A DNA stretch of 37,121 bases from CAZBWP01 sp964630265 (GTDB lineage Bacteria > Pseudomonadota > Alphaproteobacteria > Rhodospirillales > Defluviicoccaceae), in the NCBI GenBank assembly GCA_964630265.1, contig CAZVRW010000026.1:1-37121 (forward strand), given 5' to 3'. A model generated the notes under the pieces. That model was not told where the DNA came from. It did no database searches and saw only the letters and a program-made list of their open reading frames with translations. The position numbers were made by a program, and so were the translations under genes. Shown here in pieces: positions 7,536 through 15,695 of the stretch. Within the stretch, counting starts at the first letter, position 1; the number at the start of each line of letters is the position of its first letter.

Positions 7536-8600
7536 TCAATCGACCGTCGCGAGAGTCTGTCCCGCGCTTTCCAGATGGCGCAGTTTCTCGATGCCTCGCC
7601 GCATCTCGTTGACGATGAAATCGGCCCGCCGTACCGGACCGCCGGCCTCGGGCAACGGAAATTTCTGTGTCCACGCGTCCATCTTGACGGTGAGGGCACA
7701 CAGGATGCCGCCGATCGTGGCGTGCGACTCGGTGATCATGCGCCGCACCGCGCGGAAGCGCTCGGCCGAGACGTTTGACCAGAAGTCTTGCGTGCACCGG
7801 TCGAATTCCATCAATCTGCTGCGGACATTGTTCAGCCCGCCGGCCAGTGATGTATAGACCGCCCGGCAAGTTTTCGTGATCTTCTCGTCCTGCTTGAGCT
7901 GATGATGTTTCCCGATCTCGTTCAGGGTCCGGCGCAGATCTTCGAGACTTGGCGACAACTGCTCGAAGGCGGCGCGGTAATAGGACAAGGACAGAAAGAC
8001 ATCCCCGTACTCTTCGAGAAATTGCGGCACCTGGAGGATCGGGATTTCCAGCTTGGCCGCCAGCATCTTCAGCCGGGCGAGCGCTTTGCGACCGTCGGGA
8101 TCCTGAAACAGGGCGAGGAGTTGCTCGAACCGCTCGACGTCCACGGCCTCGCCACCATAAACTCGGGCGATCAGCGGGCGGGTGAAGGTCTTCATATAGC
8201 CCGTCAACTCGGCGTTCTTGGCCTCCGAAAGCTTGAGGCTGGCGGCTTCGTTGACGGCGATCCCGTGGCGGCGAAGCAGAATGCGCAAACTGTAGACGTC
8301 GAAACTGGGCAGCAGGCCGAGCTTGATCAAAACGATCTGATCGGGATGCGGCTCGGCGGCCTTCCAACCAAACTCTCGCGGTACGTTCTCGATGTCGATT
8401 TGACCACTGCCGGTGCCGGCGTCAGAAAACAACTCGACAACGCTTTCCAGGCTGGAGTTCTTGATCATCCGCGCGCGCGCCAGTGCCGGCGTCTGCAGCG
8501 GGATGAATCCCAAGGGCAGGATGTGGAGGGCATCGCGATCGGCATCGGCGATGGTCGGTTGTGGCGGGAACGCGGCATGCAGGACCTGCGCCATGTTCAC
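7536..8600 (-). CDS. Conserved-looking hypothetical protein, 354 aa, mostly helical
   Basis: I do not recognise a domain. The protein is soluble with no signal peptide or membrane segment. Much of it looks helical, especially about 110-330 (for example EEYGDVFLSLSYYRAAFEQL and RRTLNEIGKHHQLKQDEKIT). Codon use matches its neighbours, and the reverse strand shows nothing better. The GTG start at 8600 is preceded by GGGGAG at a 5-base spacing; an ATG at 8594 is the alternative but is too far from that site. It stands alone between convergent fmt and divergent truA. The segment IKLGLLPSFDVYSLRILLRRHGI (about 92-114) may form a compact helical unit. No function is proposed. Confidence 0.8.
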   Translation of the reverse strand: MNMAQVLHAAFPPQPTIADADRDALHILPLGFIPLQTPALARARMIKNSSLESVVELFSDAGTGSGQIDIENVPREFGWKAAEPHPDQIVLIKLGLLPSFDVYSLRILLRRHGIAVNEAASLKLSEAKNAELTGYMKTFTRPLIARVYGGEAVDVERFEQLLALFQDPDGRKALARLKMLAAKLEIPILQVPQFLEEYGDVFLSLSYYRAAFEQLSPSLEDLRRTLNEIGKHHQLKQDEKITKTCRAVYTSLAGGLNNVRSRLMEFDRCTQDFWSNVSAERFRAVRRMITESHATIGGILCALTVKMDAWTQKFPLPEAGGPVRRADFIVNEMRRGIEKLRHLESAGQTLATVD

Positions 8601-8734
8601 TTGATCTCCCCTTGTGCGGCATTGACCGCGCCGCCCGGACAGACCATGCCGCCACGCCCGTTAACGAATGCCCAACGCCGGGCTCACCGCGACCGCCGAT
8701 CGGCCGTGAATGAGGCGAAAGCCAGAACAGGATC

Positions 8735-9487
8735 ATGCCGCGTTACGCGCTAACCCTCGAATACGATGGTCGCGACTTCGTCGGCTGGCAACGCCAGGCG
8801 AACGGCCCCTCGGTACAGCAGGCCGTGGAGTCGGCGATCCTGGCATTCTGTGGCGAGACCGTGGCGGTGGTCGGCGCCGGCCGGACGGATACCGGCGTGC
8901 ATGCCCTTGCCCAGGTTGCCCACGTCGACCTTGCACGGGCCCACGCAGCACGGACCGTGCGTGACGCCGTTAACTTTCATCTGCGCCCGGTGCCCGTGGT
9001 CGTGGTCTCGACGGTCGAGGTTGACGACCGCTTCCACGCGCGCTTCTCGGCGACGGGCCGAGCGTACCGATACCGCATCCTCAACCGGCGACCGCCGCCC
9101 GCGCTCGACAGCGGTCGGGTCTGGTGGGTGGCGACGCCGCTGGACGCGGCAGCCATGCACGCCGCCGCCGCACGCCTCATCGGGCGTCACGATTTCACCA
9201 CCTTCCGCGCATCGCTCTGCCAGGCAGCATCGCCGGTAAGAACCCTGGACCGGCTCGCGGTCAGCCGCGATGGCGACGAGGTCACCGTCGTTGCCGAGGC
9301 GCGTTCGTTCCTGCACCGCCAGGTCCGCAACATGACCGGCGCGCTGAAACTCGTCGGCGAAGGCAAGTGGTCTGCGGAGGACCTCGCCACCGCGCTCGCC
9401 GCGCGTGACCGTGCTCGCGGCGGACCAACCGCACCCGCGGCGGGGCTTTATCTGACCGGCGTCCGGTATCCGGAATCGCTTCAGTAG
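8735..9487 (+). CDS. truA: tRNA pseudouridine(38-40) synthase
   Basis: Isomerises uridines 38-40 in the anticodon stem of many tRNAs. The 250-residue protein starts RYALTLEYDGRDFVGWQRQ and carries the family signature GAGRTDTGVHA, with catalytic Asp52. The RAYRYRILNR and RSFLHRQVRNMTGALKLVG blocks are also typical of TruA. Length is normal. It is divergent from the unknown gene upstream (134 bp between starts) and its last 7 bp overlap the 3' end of the convergent membrane-protein gene. Confidence 0.98.
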   Translation: MPRYALTLEYDGRDFVGWQRQANGPSVQQAVESAILAFCGETVAVVGAGRTDTGVHALAQVAHVDLARAHAARTVRDAVNFHLRPVPVVVVSTVEVDDRFHARFSATGRAYRYRILNRRPPPALDSGRVWWVATPLDAAAMHAAAARLIGRHDFTTFRASLCQAASPVRTLDRLAVSRDGDEVTVVAEARSFLHRQVRNMTGALKLVGEGKWSAEDLATALAARDRARGGPTAPAAGLYLTGVRYPESLQ

Positions 9488-10047
9488 AAACCGCTGGCGA
9501 CTATGGCGATGACGACGCCAAGGATGATGTCGAGCGTGACGATCGCCATGGCAGAGATGGGCGTCACCTGCAGGACGGTTCGGGCGATGAACCAAAGATA
9601 GGCGCACAGGGCCATGAAGGCGGTGAGCCAGAGTAACGTTCCAATATCCGGGGGAACGAGGCGCGCCGCCGTCAGCATATTGATGGGAATGAATACGATC
9701 GCCTGAATGACGGCTGCCCAGTTGTAAACGACCAGATAGGGGATGAACCGCTCGCGGCGCCCCAGCGACTCGCTGACCATCGCCATGACGATGGGATAGG
9801 CGGTCCAGGAGATAACGTAGGCGATGACCTCCGCGGCCCAATACCGCGTCGGATTCGCGAATTCAGGGCTAGTCGTCGGTCCCATGGCGATGAGGGAAAA
9901 GAACAGCGGCGCGACGATCACCGCCGCGAAAAAGGACCGCCATGCCCCCTCTACCGTCGTGTTGAATTGTCCGACCGCGCTCGTGTCCAGGTTGGCCAGA
10001 CGCCAAGCGCCGTAGATGGAGCGGGCGGCCTCGGCGAAAAGGGTCAT
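9481..10047 (-). CDS. Multi-pass membrane protein, possibly Yip1-like, downstream of dapE
   Basis: A 188-residue protein with a short amphipathic start (MTLFAEAARSIYGAWRL) and about five membrane segments. These lie at about 35-53 (FFAAVIVAPLFFSLIAMG), 67-90, 105-130, 135-155 and 160-185. The start was put at the ATG overlapping the dapE stop (ATGA at 10044-10047); a longer in-frame version runs back into dapE and is unlikely. The hydrophobic pattern recalls Yip1-domain proteins, but this is only a guess. It is translationally coupled to dapE, though nothing in the sequence ties it to lysine synthesis. Confidence 0.8.
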   Translation of the reverse strand: MTLFAEAARSIYGAWRLANLDTSAVGQFNTTVEGAWRSFFAAVIVAPLFFSLIAMGPTTSPEFANPTRYWAAEVIAYVISWTAYPIVMAMVSESLGRRERFIPYLVVYNWAAVIQAIVFIPINMLTAARLVPPDIGTLLWLTAFMALCAYLWFIARTVLQVTPISAMAIVTLDIILGVVIAIVASGFY

Positions 10048-11201
10048 CGGCCCGCCGACGCGAACCAGCGTACAAGAATCCCCTCGTAGATCTGCGTCAG
10101 CCATTCCAGGTCGGCGACGGCGACGTTCTCGTCGACCTTGTGCGCCGACTCGCCGGGCATGCCGAATTCCGCGACGGGGCAGACGGTTCGAATGAAGCGT
10201 GCGTCGGATGTGCCGCCGCCGGTGTCAAGCACCGGACGGAGCCCGGACACGGCGGAGACGGCGTCGACCACTGCGGCCGCAAGTTGGCCCGGTGGGCTGA
10301 GAAATGGTTCGCCCGAACACTCGGTCTCGAGGAGAAAGCGCGGATCGACGGCTGCAAGCCGTTCCTCCAGAAGCTGGCGAACATCGCTACTGGTGTGCCG
10401 GTCGTTGAACCGCACGTTGAAGCGGGCGACGGCGCATCCGGGAATAACGTTTGTCACCGGGTTGCCCACATCAACGCTGGTGATGGCCACCCGCGACGGT
10501 TCGAAGTGCGCGGTACCGTCGTCGAGCCAGACGCCATCGATCGCCGCCAGCATGCGGATCAGGCGGGGGATCGGATTGTCGGCGCGTTGCGGATACGCAG
10601 CATGCCCCTGCACTCCGTCAATCTGCAGTCGCCCGTTGAGACTGCCGCGCCGCCCGATCTTGACGACCTCACCCAGTGTCGTCGGGCAGGTCGGTTCTCC
10701 GACCAAGCAGGCATCCAGGCGCTCTCCCCGATCGGCCAGCCAGTCGAGCACCTTGACGGTTCCGTTGACGGCCGGCCCCTCCTCGTCCCCGGAGATCAAC
10801 AGGCTGATCGAGTGGCCGAAGCCGCCCGCGTGCAGGAACCGTCCCACGGCGGCGACGAAGCAGGCAATTGCCGTTTTCATGTCGCTAGCGCCTCGCCCGT
10901 ACAGGCGGCCTTCGCGGATCTCTGCGGCGAAAGGGTCGACGGTCCAGCCGGTGAGATCACCCGGCGGCACAACGTCGGTATGGCCGGCAAAGCAGAAGTT
11001 CGGTGGTGCCTCGCCGATGCGGGCGTACAAATTGTCCACGGTCTCGGTTCCGGGCGCCGTGAACCGCAAGCGATGACAGGCGAAGCCCAGGCGATTCAGG
11101 GCCCCCTGCAGTACGTCGAGCGCGCCCGCGTCGGTCGGCGTGATGCTGGGGCAGCGAATCAGGTCGCGGCTTAGCTCCAGCGGGTCCGGCGGCGCATTCA
11201 T
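10044..11201 (-). CDS. dapE: Succinyl-diaminopimelate desuccinylase
   Basis: Hydrolyses N-succinyl-L,L-diaminopimelate to L,L-diaminopimelate and succinate, for lysine and peptidoglycan. It is an M20-family di-zinc enzyme of 385 residues, the usual length. Metal and catalytic residues are visible: FAGHTDVVPPGD (His74, Asp76), GRGASDMK (Asp107), SGDEEGPA (Glu140-Glu141), and the C-terminal GGGTSDARF and PGESAHKVDE motifs. It follows dapD by 25 bp, the previous step of the succinylase pathway, and its stop overlaps the start of a membrane-protein gene. Confidence 0.98.
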   Translation of the reverse strand: MNAPPDPLELSRDLIRCPSITPTDAGALDVLQGALNRLGFACHRLRFTAPGTETVDNLYARIGEAPPNFCFAGHTDVVPPGDLTGWTVDPFAAEIREGRLYGRGASDMKTAIACFVAAVGRFLHAGGFGHSISLLISGDEEGPAVNGTVKVLDWLADRGERLDACLVGEPTCPTTLGEVVKIGRRGSLNGRLQIDGVQGHAAYPQRADNPIPRLIRMLAAIDGVWLDDGTAHFEPSRVAITSVDVGNPVTNVIPGCAVARFNVRFNDRHTSSDVRQLLEERLAAVDPRFLLETECSGEPFLSPPGQLAAAVVDAVSAVSGLRPVLDTGGGTSDARFIRTVCPVAEFGMPGESAHKVDENVAVADLEWLTQIYEGILVRWFASAGR

Positions 11202-11226
11202 GCCGCGAGACTGTCGACGGTTCGGA

Positions 11227-12066
11227 TCATTCGCGCAAAAGGTCGTTGATCGAGGTGCGGCTGCGCGTCTTCTCGTCGACCCGCTTGACGATCACGGCAC
11301 AGTAGAGGCCGGGGCCGGGCCGGCCATCGGGCAGCGGCACGCCGGGCATGGAGCCGGAAACGACGACGGAATACGGCGGCACCATGCCGTAATAAATCTC
11401 GCCGGTGGCGCGGTCGACGATTCGCGTCGACGCGCCCAAGTAGACGCCCATCGCCAGCACCGAGCCCTGGCAGACCCGCACCCCCTCCGCCACCTCGGCA
11501 CGGGCGCCGATGAAACAGTCGTCTTCGATGATCACCGGCTCGGCCTGCAGAGGCTCCAGCACACCACCGATGCCAGCGCCGCCGGAAACATGGCAATTCC
11601 GTCCGATCTGTGCACAGGAGCCGACGGTGGACCACGTGTCGATCATCGTGCCGCTATCCACGTGGGCACCCAGATTGATGAAGCACGGCATCAGCACGAC
11701 GCCGGGCGCGACATAGGCCGACCGGCGGACGATGCAGTGGGGCACCGCGCGAAAGCCGGCGGCGCGGAAGCGCTGCTCGTCCCAATCGAGAAACTTCGAC
11801 GGCACCTTGTCGAACCACAGGGCACCACCCGGCCCGCCGGCGATCGGCGCCATGTCGTTGAGGCGAAAAGACAGCAGCACTGCCTTCTTCAGCCACTGAT
11901 GCACGCACCACGTGCCATCGACCTTTTCGGCGACCCGTGCTTGACCGGAATCCAGCGCCGCCAGTGCCACCTCGACGGCCTCACGGACCGGCCCGGCCGT
12001 TTCGTAGCCGATGTTGTCCCGGTCTTCCCAGGCTTGATTGATGATCGCGGCGACGTCGTTGGTCAT
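11227..12066 (-). CDS. dapD: 2,3,4,5-tetrahydropyridine-2,6-dicarboxylate N-succinyltransferase
   Basis: Succinylates tetrahydrodipicolinate, the step that commits to the succinylase branch of diaminopimelate synthesis. The 279-residue protein has a helical N-terminal domain. A left-handed beta-helix of hexapeptide repeats follows (VAPGVVLMPCFINLGAHVDS, then IGRNCHVSGGAGIGGVLEPL). The ATG at 12066 (MTNDVAAIINQAWEDRDNI) gives the normal family length; the frame extends further upstream without homology and no strong ribosome binding site settles it. Its succinylated product is transaminated by an enzyme not in this window and then used by DapE, encoded next. Confidence 0.98.
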   Translation of the reverse strand: MTNDVAAIINQAWEDRDNIGYETAGPVREAVEVALAALDSGQARVAEKVDGTWCVHQWLKKAVLLSFRLNDMAPIAGGPGGALWFDKVPSKFLDWDEQRFRAAGFRAVPHCIVRRSAYVAPGVVLMPCFINLGAHVDSGTMIDTWSTVGSCAQIGRNCHVSGGAGIGGVLEPLQAEPVIIEDDCFIGARAEVAEGVRVCQGSVLAMGVYLGASTRIVDRATGEIYYGMVPPYSVVVSGSMPGVPLPDGRPGPGLYCAVIVKRVDEKTRSRTSINDLLRE

Positions 12067-12150
12067 TTTTGGGATCCGTACGCGGGAAGGAGACGCCGGA
12101 CGATGGTCAAGGCGCATCGCCCTGTCAACCGCCTCTGACACGTCCGGCGG

Positions 12151-12852
12151 TCACGTCGTGGCCACGACCTGCTGCAGCCACACCACAAGGTCGTCGACCA
12201 CATGGTCGATGGGCACACCATCGATCTCGGCGACGCCGTGATCCGTTTCATTGCGAACCCACACCGTCGTCATGCCGAGGGCGGCGGCGGGTGTCAGATT
12301 GCGCGCCACGTCCTCAACCATGGCGGCCGACCGCGGATTCAGGCCGAAGCGCCGAACGAGCTCGCCATAGGGGCGAGGTTCGGGCTTCGGCTCATAGTCG
12401 GCCTCGACGATGTCGTAGACCGTGTCGAAATGATGGCCGATGCCGAGCCGGGCCATCACGCGCTCCGCGTGTCCAATCGACGCATTAGTGTAGATCACCT
12501 TGCGACCGGGAAGGGCGCCGAGCGCCGCGTCCAACGCCGGCGAGGGTGGCAATACCGAGACATCGATATCGTGCACGTGATCGAGAAACGGCTTCGGGTC
12601 CATGCCGTGCTGGCGCATCAGGCCGCGGAGTGACGTGCCGTACTGGCGGAAATAATGCTTCTGCACCCGATACGCGTCCTCGGCGGAAATCCCGAGAAAG
12701 TCAGCAATGTAGTCCCGCATGCGGATGTCGATCTGGCCAAACAGATCCAGGGACGCTGAATACAGCGTGTTGTCCAGGTCGAAAATCCAGGTCTCGATGT
12801 CGCGAAGCCGACGCTGGGGCGGGGTCATGGCGGGAGGGGTCCGGAAACGCAT
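12151..12852 (-). CDS. Pyrimidine 5'-nucleotidase-like HAD hydrolase
   Basis: A 233-residue HAD phosphatase of the SDT1/YjjG-like group, which dephosphorylates UMP/CMP-type nucleotides in characterised members. Motif I is WIFDLDNTLYSASLDLF, with the two Asp residues followed by NTLY, typical of this group. The cap domain follows, then motif II (IYTNASIGHAERVM), motif III (KPEPRPYGEL) and motif IV (MVEDVARNLTPAAALGM). The ATG at 12852 has GAG about seven bases upstream; ATG at 12828 is an alternative. In alphaproteobacteria this gene commonly sits between argB and dapD, as here apart from the inserted EAL gene. Confidence 0.88.
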   Translation of the reverse strand: MRFRTPPAMTPPQRRLRDIETWIFDLDNTLYSASLDLFGQIDIRMRDYIADFLGISAEDAYRVQKHYFRQYGTSLRGLMRQHGMDPKPFLDHVHDIDVSVLPPSPALDAALGALPGRKVIYTNASIGHAERVMARLGIGHHFDTVYDIVEADYEPKPEPRPYGELVRRFGLNPRSAAMVEDVARNLTPAAALGMTTVWVRNETDHGVAEIDGVPIDHVVDDLVVWLQQVVATT

Positions 12853-12911
12853 TGTTCACTCTTTCACGCCTATGGATGGGATCGAGGCGCGTGTCTGACA
12901 AGGCTTAACAC

Positions 12912-12960
12912 AAGTCGGACCGCGAGACGGCACGACACCGAAGTTGGGCCGCGAGACGGC
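12912..12960. repeat. Pair of imperfect 20-bp direct repeats upstream of the EAL gene
   Basis: Positions 12912-12931 and 12941-12960 share the pattern AAGTYGGRCCGCGAGACGGC with 18 of 20 identities. The starts are 29 bp apart. They lie in the 146-bp divergent region between the nucleotidase gene and the EAL gene, so they could bind a regulator of either; this is inference. Confidence 0.5.
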
Positions 12961-12998
12961 GGCGGCGCTGGCAGAAGCACACGGGGCAAAAACGACCG

Positions 12999-14705
12999 AT
13001 GCCCACCGCGTTTGCAACAGTTCGGATCGAGTCCGCAGGCTACGACGGGGCGACGGTCGCCCGTCGCGAGCGCGACCGGTTCGTCGCCCTCGCCTTTTGC
13101 TGGGGCGAGGTGCTCATAGAACTCGACCCGGATGGCGCCGTCGTGTTCGCCGCCGGGGCGTCGGCCGCTCTGATCGACCGACCGCCGGCGGCGCTTCTGG
13201 GGCGCGCCTTCGCCGACCTCGTCGCCCCCGCCGACCGGCCGCTGGTGGAGAGCCTGCTTGCCTTCGCCCGGCGATGTGGCCGCATCGACGGCGTCATGGT
13301 CCATCTTCTCACCCCGGGCGGCGGGGAAGCGCCCGTGCTGCTTGCTGGATACCGTCTGGAAGATCTGGACGACCACTATTTCCTGGCGTTTCGCCAGCCA
13401 GCAAAACCATTGCGTGACAACACCGCCCGCGACGCCGGGACCGGCCTGCTCACCGCAGAGTCGCTCATCGACCTGCTCACCGTCGACGATGCGACCTTCA
13501 GCGTGGCCGCGGGGAGCCGCATGACGTTCATCGACACCGACGGCTATGCGGAATTGTGCGAACGGCTCACCGTCGATGGCGAGCGCACCGTTCAAGCCCG
13601 GGTCGGCGCCCTGATCAAGACCAATGCCCTCGGCGCCGAAGCCGCGGCGATCCTGGCACCCGGACGGTTCGGCCTCCTCCATGACCCGGCACTCGATATC
13701 TTTCGGCTGGAACAGGATCTGGGCTCACTGTTGGTGGCCGCCGATCCCGCGCAGCGCGGAGCGCCCGTCCGAACCGCCTCTCTCGACTTGGATGCCAACG
13801 GTTTGCGAACGGCGGATGTCGCTAAGGGGCTGGTCTACGCCATCAATCGCTTCCGTGCGGCGCAGGGCGATGCCCTCAGCGTCGCCGGACTATCGGACAG
13901 CCTGTCGGCGCTGGCGTCCGAGGCCGTGGCGGCGGTGCGTGCCTTCAAGATGACCGTCGCCGAAGCACGGTTTCACATGGTCTTTCAGCCCATCGTCGAT
14001 GCGCGAACCAGCCGGATTCACCATTACGAGGCGCTGGCGCGGTTTCCCCAAGACGACGCCTCCGATGGACCGTTTCAGCAGATCCTGTTCGCCGAGGAAA
14101 CCGGGCTGATCGTCGAGTTCGATCTGGTCATGGTCGCCAAGGTGATCGAATGGCTGGCAAGAGCGCCGCTCAACAGCAATCTGCAGGTCGCCGTCAATCT
14201 GTCGGGCCTGTCCGTGGGCGCCGATGGCTTTCTCGCCCGGCTGGATCGTCTCCTTGCCGACAATCCGTGGACCCGAGGGCGGCTGATGTTCGAGATCACC
14301 GAATCGGCGCGAATGGAACGCCTCGGCGCCGCCAACCGCTTCATCCAGCGACTGCGCGAGCAAGGTTATCCGGTCTGCCTGGACGACTTCGGCGCCGGCG
14401 CCGCCAATTTCCAGTATTTGGCACAGCTCGAGGTCGATGTGGTCAAGCTGGACGGTGAGGCCGTTCGCAATGCGCGGCGCGGCACCAAGGGCCGGTCATT
14501 CTTGCGGGCGTTGGTCAACCTCTGTCGCGATCTCGGGGTCAAGACGATTGCCGAGATGATCGAGGACGAGGGCGACATGCACTTCGTCCGCACCTGCGGC
14601 ATCGACTACGTTCAGGGCTATCTGTTCGGCCAAGCAACGACCGACGTCCGCGCCTCCGCCAGCACCATTCCCAGGCATCTGTTCCCCGGCACGACACCAC
14701 GGTAG
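12999..14705 (+). CDS. PAS - degenerate GGDEF - EAL protein, probable cyclic-di-GMP phosphodiesterase
   Basis: A 568-residue cytoplasmic signalling protein without membrane segments. Residues about 30-130 resemble a PAS sensor fold. Residues about 165-300 look like a GGDEF domain whose active site is lost: the position of GG(D/E)EF reads A-P-G-R-F (220-224) and the metal-binding Asp region is only partly kept. The EAL domain (about 320-550) keeps every catalytic residue I can locate: Glu344 (YEALARF), Asn400, Glu432 (FEITES), Asp462-Asp463 (DDFGAG), Lys483, Glu519, Glu522 and Gln539 (QGYLFG). It should therefore hydrolyse cyclic-di-GMP, with the dead GGDEF as a possible regulatory domain. It lies alone on the plus strand between two minus-strand blocks that are normally contiguous. 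The ATG lacks a clear ribosome binding site. Confidence 0.92.
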   Translation: MPTAFATVRIESAGYDGATVARRERDRFVALAFCWGEVLIELDPDGAVVFAAGASAALIDRPPAALLGRAFADLVAPADRPLVESLLAFARRCGRIDGVMVHLLTPGGGEAPVLLAGYRLEDLDDHYFLAFRQPAKPLRDNTARDAGTGLLTAESLIDLLTVDDATFSVAAGSRMTFIDTDGYAELCERLTVDGERTVQARVGALIKTNALGAEAAAILAPGRFGLLHDPALDIFRLEQDLGSLLVAADPAQRGAPVRTASLDLDANGLRTADVAKGLVYAINRFRAAQGDALSVAGLSDSLSALASEAVAAVRAFKMTVAEARFHMVFQPIVDARTSRIHHYEALARFPQDDASDGPFQQILFAEETGLIVEFDLVMVAKVIEWLARAPLNSNLQVAVNLSGLSVGADGFLARLDRLLADNPWTRGRLMFEITESARMERLGAANRFIQRLREQGYPVCLDDFGAGAANFQYLAQLEVDVVKLDGEAVRNARRGTKGRSFLRALVNLCRDLGVKTIAEMIEDEGDMHFVRTCGIDYVQGYLFGQATTDVRASASTIPRHLFPGTTPR

Positions 14706-14712
14706 CTCAGAG

Positions 14713-14737
14713 CGACGCCGCTTGAATTCAGGCGTCG
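14713..14737. terminator. Inverted repeat between convergent EAL and argB genes
   Basis: CGACGCC (14713-14719) and GGCGTCG (14731-14737) form a perfect 7-bp stem with an 11-nt loop. It lies at the junction of two converging genes and overlaps the last argB codons. There is no T-run on either side, so it is at most a weak bidirectional terminator. Confidence 0.35.
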
Positions 14738-15645
14738 TCGTCCGGGCTCACCAGCGTGCCGGCACCGTGCTCGGTGAACAACTCGAGGAGCACGGCATGG
14801 GGCGTGCGGCCATCGACGATCACAGCGCCGTCGACGCCGCCTTCGACAGCTTCGAGACAGGTCTCGATCTTGGGGATCATCCCCCCGGTGACCACACCAC
14901 TGGCAATCGCCTCACGCGCTTGGCTGACCGTCAACTGCGAGATCAGGTCGCCATTCTGATCCAACACGCCTGGCACATCGGTCAGCATCAGCAACCGCCG
15001 CGCGCCGACGGCCGCCGCGATGGCACCGGCGGCGGTGTCGGCGTTGATGTTTAAGGTCTCGCCGCGCGGCCCGACACCGATAGGTGCGATTACGGGTGTG
15101 ATGTCGGAGCGGCCATAGAACTGCAGGATGTGCGGATCGATCTCAGTCGGTTCGCCAACCAGGCCAAGGTCGAGAATCCGCTCAATGTTCGAGCCGGGAT
15201 CCCGTTTCGTCCGGCGCAGCTTGGTGGCAAGGATCAGGTTGGCATCCTTGCCGGACAACCCAACGGCAAAGCCGCCGGCCGAGTTGATCGCCGTCACGAT
15301 CTGTTTGTTGATCGAGCCGGCGAGAACCATTTCCACGACCTCGACGGTCTCCTTGTCGGTCACCCGGAGGCCGTCGACAAACTCGCTCTTGATCTTCAGG
15401 CGCTCCAGCATCCGGCCGATCTGCGGGCCGCCGCCATGCACGACGATCGGGTTGGTGCCGACCTGGCGAAGCAGCACAATGTCCCGCGCGAACAGCTCGG
15501 CCAAGTCGGGATTGCCCATGGCGTGGCCGCCGTATTTGATGACGAACGTCTGGCCAGCATGGCGTCGCATGTAGGGAAGCGCTTCCGAGAGGGTGCGCGC
15601 CTGCTGCAGCCACTCTTCCTGGGTCTTTTGAGAAATCTTGCTCAT
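14728..15645 (-). CDS. argB: Acetylglutamate kinase
   Basis: Phosphorylates N-acetyl-L-glutamate, the second step of arginine synthesis. The 305-residue amino-acid-kinase-fold protein has FVIKYGGHAMG (the Lys/Gly-rich phosphate-binding strand), VHGGGPQIG (substrate binding) and the downstream VGPRGETLNINADTAAGAIA nucleotide-binding region. The ATG at 15645 (MSKISQKTQEEW) fits family N-termini; a TTG further upstream in frame is less likely. No strong ribosome binding site is seen. It is the last gene of the rpmH-to-argB run, 50 bp after engB. Confidence 0.98.
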   Translation of the reverse strand: MSKISQKTQEEWLQQARTLSEALPYMRRHAGQTFVIKYGGHAMGNPDLAELFARDIVLLRQVGTNPIVVHGGGPQIGRMLERLKIKSEFVDGLRVTDKETVEVVEMVLAGSINKQIVTAINSAGGFAVGLSGKDANLILATKLRRTKRDPGSNIERILDLGLVGEPTEIDPHILQFYGRSDITPVIAPIGVGPRGETLNINADTAAGAIAAAVGARRLLMLTDVPGVLDQNGDLISQLTVSQAREAIASGVVTGGMIPKIETCLEAVEGGVDGAVIVDGRTPHAVLLELFTEHGAGTLVSPDDDA

Positions 15646-15695
15646 GGCGCGGGGGTACAACGGCCGCAGTGGGAAGTCCACAGGCAAAACGGGGC

